From Trichormus sp. NMC-1 (GTDB lineage Bacteria; Cyanobacteriota; Cyanobacteriia; Cyanobacteriales; Nostocaceae): a stretch of 64,000 nt of DNA. Below the pieces are notes generated by a model. That model saw only the letters and a list, made by a program, of their open reading frames with translations, was not told where the DNA came from and did not search any database. Location: NCBI RefSeq assembly GCF_001858025.1, contig NZ_LZQD01000003.1:502879-566878 (forward strand). The letters are read 5' to 3'. The translations under genes were made by a program, and so were the position numbers. Shown here in pieces: positions 36,430 through 44,229 of this stretch. The stretch's first letter is position 1. Each line of letters opens with the position of its first letter.

Positions 36430-37473
36430 ATGAATAATCAACTCCAAGACTACAATCCCAGCGGGATAGCTGAAATTAATGGAAACCTACTGGGTTTGCC
36501 GTTTGATTACGATTCTGCCAACTTGATTGTCTTTGCTGTACCTTGGGAAGTTACCGTTTCTTACGGTGCTGGAACAGCCAACGGACCACAGAGAATTCTT
36601 GATGCTTCACTGCAAATAGATTTATTCGATTTTGATCATCCTGATGGCTGGAAACAGGGAATTTTTATGCTAGAAATTCCCCAAGATATTTTAGAAAAAA
36701 ATAACTACTACCGTCAAGAAGCAGCTAAAATTATCGAACGACAAGCAGAAGGTAAAGCACTGACAGATACACCAGATTTAACTTCTGTGCTAACAGCAAT
36801 TAATCAAGCAGGTGAACAGGTTAATCAATGGCTATTTACCCAATGTCAAACAGCGATCAATCAGGGTAAGCAAGTCGCTGTGATTGGTGGTGATCATAGT
36901 TCACCATTGGGGTATTTCCAAGCCTTAGCTACTAAATATGAGAATTATGGGATTTTGCATATTGATGCACACGCAGATTTACGTGATGCTTATGAGGAAT
37001 TTGAATTTTCCCATGCATCTATCATGTTCAATGCCATGAAAATACCGCAAATTTCCAAATTAGTACAAGTAGCTATACGAGATATTTGTCAAGATGAAGT
37101 AGATATAATTAACAACTCAAATGAGCGCATTATTGCTTATTATGAACCGACAATTAAACAAAAGCTATATTCGGGGATAACTTGGATTGATTTATGTCAA
37201 GAAATAATTAGTCATTTACCAGAAAATGTGTACATTAGTTTTGATGTCGATGGTTTAGATCCTAAACTTTGTCCGCATACAGGTACACCAGTTCCAGGGG
37301 GATTAGAATTAGAGCAAGCTTATTGTTTATTCCGAGAGTTGGTGAATAGTGGCAGAAAGATTATTGGTTTTGATATCTGCGAAGTCGGTGATGCTGAGTG
37401 GGATGGTAATGTAGGTGCGCGAATAGTTTATAAGTTGGCGAATTTGCTGTTTTTATCGCAAACAAAAATCTAG
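36430..37473 (+). CDS. speB: Agmatinase/arginase (ureohydrolase) family protein
   Basis: Mn-dependent ureohydrolase of 347 residues. Metal ligands lie in the family motifs GGDHSSPLGYF, HIDAHADLRDAYE and ISFDVDGLDPKLCPHTGTPVPGG. IIGFDICEVGD closes the fold. It probably hydrolyses agmatine to putrescine and urea. Cyanobacterial relatives also include a guanidine hydrolase, which is longer, and I cannot exclude a different guanidino substrate. The length resembles the characterised agmatinase of Anabaena (from memory). ATG start. Monocistronic, followed by a palindromic repeat. Confidence 0.82.
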   Translation: MNNQLQDYNPSGIAEINGNLLGLPFDYDSANLIVFAVPWEVTVSYGAGTANGPQRILDASLQIDLFDFDHPDGWKQGIFMLEIPQDILEKNNYYRQEAAKIIERQAEGKALTDTPDLTSVLTAINQAGEQVNQWLFTQCQTAINQGKQVAVIGGDHSSPLGYFQALATKYENYGILHIDAHADLRDAYEEFEFSHASIMFNAMKIPQISKLVQVAIRDICQDEVDIINNSNERIIAYYEPTIKQKLYSGITWIDLCQEIISHLPENVYISFDVDGLDPKLCPHTGTPVPGGLELEQAYCLFRELVNSGRKIIGFDICEVGDAEWDGNVGARIVYKLANLLFLSQTKI

Positions 37474-37571
37474 CTCCTGTTCTAATTTTGGTGCTAAGTT
37501 TAGGGAGGGTTGGTGTCATAAATTTCTGTTGAGTGACTTTATATATTGTCAACCTGCCAAACCCAAAAAAT

Positions 37572-37655
37572 TGTAGGCTGGATTGAGAAAACCCAACATT
37601 AACTCCAAGATACCAATCAATAGTGTTGGGTTTCTTTGCTTCAACCAAACCTACA
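37572..37655. repeat. GTAGGTTGGGT-family palindromic element
   Basis: Ends TGTAGGCTGGATTGAG and its imperfect mirror CTTCAACCAAACCTACA, with inner ACCCAACA/TGTTGGGT arms. It is related to the elements at about 15307-15380 and 40019-40106. Upstream, 37495-37570 also resembles the promoter and start region of the antitoxin-like gene at 43330. Confidence 0.75.
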
Positions 37656-37789
37656 AATGAATTATTAGTAACTTTGACTACTTTTATTATTTTTTCAAGT
37701 GTTCTAAATAGACGGCAAAATAGATTATGATTTTGTTACATTCTTGTTAAGAAACGTTACATTCCTCTTAACAAAAGGAAATATTTATT

Positions 37790-39151
37790 ATGGTAGTTTC
37801 AGTTGATAAAAAGCCATCACATGAGGTTGTCATAGTTGGTGGTGGCTTTGGTGGACTGTATACAGCAAAGGCTCTTGCTAACGCCAATGTCAATGTTACT
37901 CTCATTGATAAACGTAATTTTCACCTATTTCAGCCACTTTTATATCAAGTTGCCACAGGTACGTTATCACCTGCTGATATTTCTGCACCATTGCGATCTG
38001 TATTCAGCAAAAGCAAGAATACAAAAGTGTTGTTGGGAGAAGTAAAGGATATTGATCCAAAAAAGCAACAAGTTATTCTGGGTGATAAAGTAGTCCGTTA
38101 TGATACATTAATTGTTGCTACAGGTGCTAACCATTCCTATTTTGGTAAGGATAACTGGAAAGAATTTGCTCCTGGCTTGAAAACTGTGGAAGATGCCATA
38201 GAAATGCGTCGCCGGATATTTTCGGCATTTGAAGCAGCAGAAAATGAAACTGACCCCGAAAAACGCCGTGCTTTGTTGACGTTTGTGCTTGTGGGAGGTG
38301 GTCCAACAGGTGTAGAATTGGCAGGTGCGATCGCTGAGTTGGCATACAAAACCCTGCAAGAAGATTTCCGCAACATCAACACCTCAGAAACGAAAGTTGT
38401 ACTATTGCAAGGGGGCGATCGCATTCTCCCACACATTGCACCAGAGTTATCCGCAGTAGCAGAAGTATCTTTGCAAAAGTTGGGTGTGGTTATTCACACT
38501 AAAACCAGGGTGACAAATATTGAAAATGACATCGTAACTTTCAAACAAGGTAATGAAGTCCAAGAAATTGCCGCAAAAACTATATTGTGGTCAGCAGGTG
38601 TTCAGGGTTCACCAATGGGGAAAATTCTAGAAGCACGTGCCAATGTAGAGTGTGATCACGCTGGTCGCGTAATTGTAGAACCAAACTTGACTATTAAGGG
38701 TTATAAAAACATTTTCGTAATTGGAGATTTAGCTAACTTCTCCCATCAAACTGGTAAACCCTTACCTGGTGTTGCACCCGTGGCCAAACAACAAGGAGAG
38801 TATGTAGGTGGACTGATTCAACTACGGCTTCACGGTCATACTTTGCCAGAATTTCATTACACCGATGTGGGTAGTTTGGCAATGATTGGGCAAAATTTAG
38901 CTGTTGTAGATTTAGGCTTCATCAAACTCACAGGTTTCATTGCTTGGGTATTTTGGCTATTAATTCATATCTACTTCTTAATCGAGTTTGACACTAAATT
39001 AGTAGTTGTATTTCAGTGGGCATGGAATTATATTAGTCGTAATCGTCGTTCTCGATTGATTACAGGTCGAGAAGCTTTTGTAGAACCACAACCTATTAAC
39101 AAGAACAATCCTTACCAGGCTACAGAAAGCAAGCAGCCAGTTAAGGTCTAG
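37790..39151 (+). CDS. ndb: Type II NADH dehydrogenase (NDH-2)
   Basis: Single-subunit, non-proton-pumping NAD(P)H:quinone oxidoreductase at the membrane. The FAD-binding VIVGGGFGGLYTAKAL is at about 13-28, followed by RNFHLFQPLLYQVATG (quinone-side motif). The NADH-binding VLVGGGPTGVELAGAIAEL is at about 165-183, and FVIGDLANF with PGVAPVAKQQG completes the FAD site. The C-terminal hydrophobic segment FIAWVFWLLIHIYFLIEF serves as membrane anchor. ATG start with AAAAGGAA upstream. Followed by a good intrinsic terminator, so monocistronic. Confidence 0.93.
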   Translation: MVVSVDKKPSHEVVIVGGGFGGLYTAKALANANVNVTLIDKRNFHLFQPLLYQVATGTLSPADISAPLRSVFSKSKNTKVLLGEVKDIDPKKQQVILGDKVVRYDTLIVATGANHSYFGKDNWKEFAPGLKTVEDAIEMRRRIFSAFEAAENETDPEKRRALLTFVLVGGGPTGVELAGAIAELAYKTLQEDFRNINTSETKVVLLQGGDRILPHIAPELSAVAEVSLQKLGVVIHTKTRVTNIENDIVTFKQGNEVQEIAAKTILWSAGVQGSPMGKILEARANVECDHAGRVIVEPNLTIKGYKNIFVIGDLANFSHQTGKPLPGVAPVAKQQGEYVGGLIQLRLHGHTLPEFHYTDVGSLAMIGQNLAVVDLGFIKLTGFIAWVFWLLIHIYFLIEFDTKLVVVFQWAWNYISRNRRSRLITGREAFVEPQPINKNNPYQATESKQPVKV

Positions 39152-39195
39152 GATTTTTGTTTTGTAGTACCACTGCATTGAACTCTATTAATAAA

Positions 39196-39228
39196 CCCGC
39201 CATTTCTCTCTACACTCTGGCGGGTTTT
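39196..39228 (+). terminator. Intrinsic terminator after ndb
   Basis: Stem CCCGCCA (39196-39202) / TGGCGGG (39218-39224) followed by TTTT. Confidence 0.85.
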
Positions 39229-39300
39229 GCTATGTTATAATGTAAATGCAAAATCATCTGCTAATAATTAGACCATTGTTGTCCAGTATCTAATAAAAAT

Positions 39301-39420
39301 ATGACTAATCTCTTACAACAAGCTTATGCTGTCGTCTCACAACTACCTGAAGATGAACAGAATGAAATGGCTGTAAATTGGGATTACTTTTACTCATTTA
39401 ATATTCAAAACAATAGCTAA
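39301..39420 (+). pseudogene. 5' fragment of an antitoxin-like gene
   Basis: An ATG frame reading MTNLLQQAYAVVSQLPEDEQ then NEMA matches the N-terminus of small antitoxin-like proteins common in cyanobacteria. After codon 24 homology stops, and the frame runs into the antisense of the MazF gene. A truncated scrap. Confidence 0.5.
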
Positions 39421-39735
39421 AGCATTACTAATTTCCTTCATAATTTCTTCGGAAACTTTTCCCACTTGCTTAATTAGTCGTTGCTGAGAAACTGAACGAA
39501 TTTGAAAAGTATCTGCTGTAGATATCTTGCTTAAATTATTCTCTGCTGTTGCTTCAATACGTATCATCCAAGGTACTTGTGCAAAAACTTCATTCCAGCC
39601 GGTAATAGGTACAATAATCTTTAAGCGTAAAACACCTATATCATCATTATTAACTATGATACAAGGTCGTGTTTTACTGATTTCATCACCTACTGTGGGA
39701 TTAGCATTATACAACCAGATTTCACCTCTACGCAT
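39394..39735 (-). CDS. MazF/PemK family mRNA interferase toxin
   Basis: The start ATG 39735 gives MRRGEIWLYNANPTVGDEIS then KTRPCIIVNND, the classic MazF/PemK opening, then LKIIVPITGW and STADTFQIRSVSQQRL. It would cleave mRNA at specific sites when freed from its antitoxin. The gene overlaps the upstream antitoxin gene by 8 bp (ATGCGTAG), the usual TA coupling. A longer frame to 39777 lies wholly inside the antitoxin gene and is unlikely. 113 residues is normal. Confidence 0.88.
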   Translation of the reverse strand: MRRGEIWLYNANPTVGDEISKTRPCIIVNNDDIGVLRLKIIVPITGWNEVFAQVPWMIRIEATAENNLSKISTADTFQIRSVSQQRLIKQVGKVSEEIMKEISNALAIVLNIK

Positions 39736-39958
39736 AATCTTGGTACTCATAAAAATCTTCATTACAAGTATCAACAAATTCTGTTAAACTGCTTTCTATT
39801 TCATAATAGGAACGCATCATTTCCGCAGCAGCACTTAAGCTCAGTTTTTGAGGATTTTGCATTTCTTCACGCATGAGTTTTAAGGCAAATTCAATTATCT
39901 CTAGTCTTTCGACATTAGGCATTTTTTTGATAGCTTCTAAAATTTGAGGATTAATCAT
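39728..39958 (-). CDS. Antitoxin of the MazF/PemK module
   Basis: 76 residues from ATG: MINPQILEAIKKMPNVERLE, IIEFALKLMREEM, then an acidic tail (TEFVDTCNEDFYEYQDYA) that would wrap the toxin. Its stop overlaps the toxin start by 8 bp. It is the DNA-binding and neutralising partner by position. The helical N-terminus resembles the family often annotated as a hypothetical antitoxin next to MazF in cyanobacteria. The module probably autoregulates. Confidence 0.78.
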   Translation of the reverse strand: MINPQILEAIKKMPNVERLEIIEFALKLMREEMQNPQKLSLSAAAEMMRSYYEIESSLTEFVDTCNEDFYEYQDYA

Positions 39959-40018
39959 AATGCTGGCAATTGTTACTAGCTTCTATTTTAATGTAGGATA
40001 TATTGACACTGCAACCTT

Positions 40019-40106
40019 CGTAGGTTGGGTAGAGGAACGAAACCCAACATTGATTATAATACTGAATGTGTGGTGTTGGGTTGCGCTTCGCTTAACCCAA
40101 CCTACG
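40019..40106. repeat. GTAGGTTGGGT-family palindrome next to the RAYT gene
   Basis: Ends CGTAGGTTGGGTAGAG and its mirror with AACCCAACCTACG, and inner AACCCAACA/TGTTGGGTT arms. It lies 51 bp upstream of the REP-associated transposase, as expected for a REP substrate. Confidence 0.8.
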
Positions 40107-40157
40107 GGGTAAAATCAAGATCATAAAATACAAGTTTAATCAAAGGATATTTATAGT

Positions 40158-40664
40158 ATGGAATATCGCCGCGCCAATGTGGCAGGAGGAACATACTTTT
40201 TTACAGTGGTGACAGAGAAAAGACAAAAAATATTATGTTTACCAAAAAATGTTTCTTTATTAAGAGATGCTTTTGGTTATGTAATGCGGAAACATCCCTT
40301 TATTATAGATGCTATTGTTATTTTACCTGATCATCTTCACTGTATTTGGACTTTACCAGAAAATGATCATGATTTTTCTACCCATTGGCGGTTAATTAAA
40401 AGTTATTTTAGTCGTAAATGTGAAACTATTTCACCAGAAAATATATCTGTATCTAGAAAGAAGAAAAAACAACGGGCTATATGGCAATATCGTTTTTGGG
40501 AACATTTAATTAGAGATGAAATTGATTTTCAAAATCACGTTGAATATATTCATTATAATCCTGTGAAACATGGTTTGGTAACAGCACCAAAGGATTGGGA
40601 ATATTCCAGTTTTCATCGCGCTGTGCGTCGAGGTCTACAACTTACGGGAATTTTTAATACTTGA
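40158..40664 (+). CDS. REP-associated tyrosine transposase (RAYT, IS200-like)
   Basis: 168-residue Y1 HUH nuclease. MEYRRANVAGGTYFFTVVTE is the RAYT opening, LPDHLHCIW the metal-binding HxH (HUH) motif, and HVEYIHYNPVKHGLV contains the catalytic tyrosine region with the Asn-Pro-Val-Lys signature. RAYTs act on palindromic REP sequences, and one lies just upstream (40019-40106). Related palindromes occur at 15307-15380 and 37572-37655. Its 3' end overlaps the degraded kinase gene by about 50 bp, so its arrival probably trimmed that gene. Confidence 0.9.
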   Translation: MEYRRANVAGGTYFFTVVTEKRQKILCLPKNVSLLRDAFGYVMRKHPFIIDAIVILPDHLHCIWTLPENDHDFSTHWRLIKSYFSRKCETISPENISVSRKKKKQRAIWQYRFWEHLIRDEIDFQNHVEYIHYNPVKHGLVTAPKDWEYSSFHRAVRRGLQLTGIFNT

Positions 40665-41505
40665 TCTACCTCTAGTCGATTTTCTCTTTTTTGTAGTTCA
40701 GGGTTAACTGCAACTATTAATTCCCAATAGGTACGGTTACTACAAAATTTCTCAGCAATACTCTCGAGAGTATCTCCTGATTTAACCGTATAGGTTAGTC
40801 TTTGTGATTGAGTTGATTCTTTATTAGATAGGATAGATGGAAAAAGTAGATGTAAGATACTTAACCCTAAACTAAAACATATACCTACCAAACCTACAGT
40901 TTGAACAAGACGAATACGTGAATTCTGAGGTGCGGTTTGTACTGTTACTTGCTTTGATATTAATTTTAGTCCAGGTGTTGGTTGAGATGGAGATAATGAT
41001 GAGTCTATTAACGCTTTTAATGCTTCTTCCGCTGACTGGTAACGTTCTTTAAAGTGATATTTCACCATTTTAGTTAAAGTTTGTGCCAGTTTATCGCTTA
41101 CGGTTACCAAATTTCGCCAAATTACTTCTTCTGTAGCTGGATCTTTAGGCAGTTCATCAGGTTTTATTCCAGTGAGAGCATAAATTCCTAGCATTCCCAC
41201 TGCAAAGATATCACTAGATATTTTTGGTCTTCCTCCTGCTTGTTCAGTAGGCATATAGCCGGGACTACCAATAGTAACTGTCAAACTACTTTGTCCCTGA
41301 GTATCCACCACTAAAGTATGAACCTCTTTAACTGCACCAAAATCAATAAGGATTATTTTCCCATCTTGACGACGCATGATGTTTTGCGGTTTAATGTCGC
41401 GGTGGATTATATTTTCTTGATGAACAACGGCTAAAACTTCCAAAATTTCTTTTAAAAGGTTTTTTACCTTTTGCTCATTTAATTTATGACCAGGATAAAT
41501 CTCTA
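40613..41505 (-). pseudogene. Serine/threonine protein kinase with LysM domain, N-lobe missing
   Basis: The frame starts in mid-kinase (EIYPGHKLNEQKVKNLLKEI). It retains HRDIKPQNIM, DFGAVKEV and GSPGYMPTEQAGGRPKISSDIFAVGML, then a transmembrane helix (VGLVGICFSLGLSILHLLFP) and a LysM domain (YTVKSGDTLESIAEKFCSNR). The glycine loop and ATP-binding lysine are absent. Upstream of 41505 the sequence switches to AGGACTTACGCATTGA, an element end also seen at 15115. The C-terminus runs into the antisense of the RAYT gene. Non-functional as a kinase. Confidence 0.8.
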
Positions 41506-41550
41506 GGACTTACGCATTGACAAAAAATATCATCTATGTAGTCTAGATAA

Positions 41551-41871
41551 TGGCATCCTTGCGAAGGTTTAAATGGGTTTGATTGGGATGAAGGAAACTC
41601 CAAAAAATGCTGGAATCGTGTTTCTCAAGAAGAAATCGAATATTTATTTCATCAGAAGGATGTTTTGATTACCCCAGACATTAAGCATTCTGAAGATGAA
41701 GATAGATATCTTGCTGTAGGAGTTTCCTGTAAAGGAAGGCACATTTTTGTAGCTTTTACTTTTCGCAATCGGCAAGCGGATATATTGATTAGACCAATCA
41801 GTGCGAGATATATGCACGATAAAGAGGTATTTTCCTATGAAGAAAACTTTCCCAAGAGTCAAAACGGATGA
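41551..41871 (+). pseudogene. BrnT-like toxin gene lacking a start codon
   Basis: The frame is open from after TAA 41548 and reads NGFDWDEGNSKKCWN, then ITPDIKHSEDEDRYLAVGVS, HIFVAFTFRN and ISARYMHDKE. This is the BrnT RNase toxin pattern (FDWDEGN, ISAR). No ATG, GTG or TTG precedes FDWDEGN in frame; an ATG at 41550 is in another frame. So either a frameshift removed the start, or translation uses the TTG at 41665, which would give a truncated protein. It overlaps the BrnA-like antitoxin start, as in BrnT/BrnA pairs. Confidence 0.65.
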
Positions 41872-41957
41872 AGAAATAGAAGCACTTTTAGAAGATGACT
41901 TATCAGAATATCTTCATCCTGGAAATTTTCAACCTGTAACCTTTGAATTTAACCCCA
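41837..41957 (+). pseudogene. BrnA/CopG-like antitoxin, 5' portion only
   Basis: ATG 41837 gives MKKTFPRVKTDEEIEALLED then DLSEYLHPGNFQPVTFEFNP, the N-terminus of the antitoxin that follows BrnT in cyanobacteria. At about 41957 it fuses in frame to a PilQ fragment. The ribbon-helix-helix DNA-binding half is therefore lost. Confidence 0.65.
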
Positions 41958-42389
41958 CTAGTAAGCCTGTAGTCCGAAAAGATAACAGTCTTACTCTCGG
42001 CTTTACTCCATCCACAAACACTACCGCATCAGCACCCACAACACCTAGTACAAACACCACCGCATCAGCACCCACAACACAGGCTAATATTCCTGTCGAG
42101 CCTGGTAAAAAGCCAGATGTGTTAGTGCCTAACCCAGAAATCACAATTGACGGCAAACCGGCAAAAGCAGCTGGCCCTAATCAACCTTACAACCAAGCTC
42201 CTCCGTTCTTACCGAGAGCCGTTGCTCCACCAGTGGGAGATATTACCCAAGCTAGTATCGATACTTCTCCTACCACTATTGATTTAGGCACTCAAGAACG
42301 AGTTCCGCGTTTAGTGCTGCGAGAAGCACCAGTCAGGGAAGTTTTGTCACTTCTGGCTCGTGCAGCTGGTCTGAACTTAGCTTATGTTG
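41958..42389 (+). pseudogene. PilQ (type IV pilus secretin) internal fragment
   Basis: Read in the antitoxin frame: Thr/Ser/Pro-rich linker with two direct repeats (TNTTASAPTT), then VPNPEITIDGKPAKAAGPNQ, PFLPRAVAPPVGDI, ASIDTSPTTIDLGTQERVPR, LVLREAPVREVLSLLARAAG and LNLAYVG. This is the PilQ region before and at the start of the secretin N domain. It ends abruptly at LAYVG. No secretin domain is present. Confidence 0.75.
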
Positions 42390-42402
42390 GCACACTCCCA
42401 GG

Positions 42403-42741
42403 ATGGCCGAACTCATCCAGCAAACAATGGCTGAGAGTAAAATCAAAGCTTCTCGCGTTGCTACTTGTGTTCCAGGGCGAGATGCAATTGTACGTGTTAT
42501 CCCTGTGCCAGCAGAATTGGATAACAAAGAGTTACGGGAGATGGTACTCAACCATGAAGCAGCTTTGTATTTGCCTTATCCACGAGAAGAAGCTGATGTA
42601 GATTACCAGAAACTTGGGTACTTTGTAGATGAGGATGGAATTGAAAAAGTACAGGTGCTTTTGGTTGCCACTCGTAAGGAGGTGACTAATACCTATATTA
42701 ATACGTTTGCAGAAGCAGGATTAAAAATCGATGTTTTAGAA
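42403..42741 (+). pseudogene. PilM (type IV pilus ATPase-like) fragment
   Basis: The frame reads MAELIQQTMAESKIKASRVA, CVPGRDAIVRVIPVPAELDN, KELREMVLNHEAALYLPYPR, QKLGYFVDEDGIEKVQVLLV and KEVTNTYINTFAEAGLKIDV. This is a clear PilM segment (actin-like fold, subdomains near the start). It breaks off at LKIDVLE. It lies downstream of the PilQ piece, the reverse of the usual pilM-pilN-pilO-pilQ order. Confidence 0.78.
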
Positions 42742-42748
42742 AGGATGG

Positions 42749-43036
42749 GCAGAATATCAAAGATTGACAGATGTAGAAAAAATAGAAAACTCTCCATCTA
42801 AAATTAAATATCCATTACCGTTAAAGGGACAAATTCAATTACATAATTCAGCTTTGGCTTTAGCAGCTTTGGAAATATTGCAACAACAAGGTTGGGAAAT
42901 TTCTGAAACAGCCATTATTAATGGTATGGGAAAAACTAAATGGCCAGGCCGAATGCAATGGATTACTTGGAAAGATCATAAACTATTAATTGATGGCGCA
43001 CACAATCCAGCCGCAGCAGAAGTTTTATTTCCCTAC
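42749..43036 (+). pseudogene. FolC (folylpolyglutamate/dihydrofolate synthase) fragment
   Basis: The frame from 42749 reads AEYQRLTDVEKIENSPSKI, then LPLKGQIQLHNSALALAALE, then TKWPGRMQWITWKDHKLLID and GAHNPAAAEVL. This is the Mur-ligase-like FolC region around the conserved DGAHNP motif. It ends after AEVL. No FolC start or end is present. Confidence 0.78.
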
Positions 43037-43069
43037 AGGTTAGAAAAATCTTCTACAATGTTATTCAGT

Positions 43070-43330
43070 TTATTTGAATATATTGCGATTAGATAAACGA
43101 TTTTCATCTAAAGCATTAATTAAATATTCTCCTGTTTCTTGCTGTTCCTGTTCATCACTTTCATCTATCCAAGACTGAAGTACATTAACTATTTTCAATT
43201 GTTTTTCTTTTTGTAGAAGAGATTTTTGGATAAGCTCCAATGTATAAGTTTCCACAGAAAGTCCTTGCTGTTGTGCTTCCTGTATTAAATACTGTTCTAA
43301 TTCTGGTGGTAAGCTGAGGGTTAGTGTCAT
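43070..43330 (-). CDS. Small antitoxin-like protein, C-terminus probably replaced
   Basis: From ATG 43330: MTLTLSLPPELEQYLIQEAQ, QGLSVETYTLELIQKSLLQK, then an acidic helix. The pattern is ribbon-helix-helix-like and common in cyanobacterial orphan antitoxins. The end (LDENRLSNRNIFK) diverges where the FolC-bearing mosaic begins, so the last few residues may be artificial. The sequence upstream of its start resembles 37495-37570. A longer frame to 43390 would translate that shared upstream DNA, so I reject it. Confidence 0.55.
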   Translation of the reverse strand: MTLTLSLPPELEQYLIQEAQQQGLSVETYTLELIQKSLLQKEKQLKIVNVLQSWIDESDEQEQQETGEYLINALDENRLSNRNIFK

Positions 43331-43436
43331 AAATCTATTGTGAGTGACTTTATATATTGTAAACCTGCAAAAACAAAAAATTAACCCCAAAATACCAATG
43401 TGTAATGTTGGGTTTTCTCAACTGAACCGAAGGGGC

Positions 43437-43850
43437 TTAAAATGGTGGATGACGGCCAAGTAATTCCTCTTCTCCTCGAATTGCTAACATCATCGCACGA
43501 TTCATTTTTAATGCTTCAATAGTTCCTCTTGCTGTAGCTGTTAATCCTACCACTCTCACATCATCCCAGCGAAAGTTTTCTGTCCATACTTGTTGACGAG
43601 GATTAAAAATAGATACTTCTTTTTTTGTTTCTGGATCTGTTACTGTTTGTCTAGCAGATTTACGCAGTGAACATGACACACAAGCAAGAGCTAAATTATC
43701 AGATGTTGTTGCACCACCAGCCACAACTGGAATAATATGATCTATGTGAAATGTTGCAGCTTGTCCTGCTTGAGACAAACAACAATATTCACACCTATCT
43801 TTTGCACGCTGGATAACTAATTGACGTAGCGAACTTGGAATTTTACCCAT
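43437..43850 (-). CDS. HNH endonuclease
   Basis: 137 residues. KDRCEYCCLSQAGQAATFHIDHIIPVVAGGATTSDNLALACVSCSLRKS contains the HNH core (DHIIPV, NLALAC) with two CxxC pairs (CEYC, CVSC) that bind a structural zinc. The C-terminal VSIFNPRQQVWTENFRWDD is typical of this cyanobacterial HNH subfamily. The small partner gene ends one base upstream of its start, so they form a pair. Biological role unknown. Such genes are common near mobile DNA. Confidence 0.88.
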   Translation of the reverse strand: MGKIPSSLRQLVIQRAKDRCEYCCLSQAGQAATFHIDHIIPVVAGGATTSDNLALACVSCSLRKSARQTVTDPETKKEVSIFNPRQQVWTENFRWDDVRVVGLTATARGTIEALKMNRAMMLAIRGEEELLGRHPPF

Positions 43851-44060
43851 TTATCCCGCCCGCATGATACGCTGAGAACGCAAGGAAAGCAAAGATAAAA
43901 ATTCCGCCAAATCAACTAAACCTTCAGCTTCATTTCTTTCTGCTAAAGTCAATTCTTCCCCAGCATCTTGACGATCTAATAAAAATTGTAACCGTGTTTG
44001 TACAGCTTCAGGAAGTTGAAAATAAGTCAAACTAACCGGTATCTCAATTACTTCAGTCAT
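43851..44060 (-). CDS. Small partner gene of the HNH endonuclease
   Basis: 69 residues: MTEVIEIPVSLTYFQLPEAV, QTRLQFLLDRQDAGEELTLA, ERNEAEGLVDLAEFLSLLSL, ending in RMRAG-like basic residues. It is all-helical and ends directly against the HNH start, as in many cyanobacterial genomes where the pair looks TA-like. No function is established. ATG start. Confidence 0.7.
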   Translation of the reverse strand: MTEVIEIPVSLTYFQLPEAVQTRLQFLLDRQDAGEELTLAERNEAEGLVDLAEFLSLLSLRSQRIMRAG

Positions 44061-44229
44061 ATAATATTTCCCTACAGATGTGATCTATTGTCTGAAAGTA
44101 TGACTAGAAATATCTGATCAATATAGCGATGCCTTCGGCGAGCAAAGCGATCGCTCACCGCACCCTACAATCATACCATCTCCTATAATTGATCGGATAA
44201 CCTGCACACCTACATTTAGGCATGAAACT

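Noticed and set aside
37361..37648. 95-codon minus-strand frame over the speB end
   Set aside because: Shadow of speB plus translated repeat DNA; its only family-like piece is a remnant shared with the 43330 promoter region.
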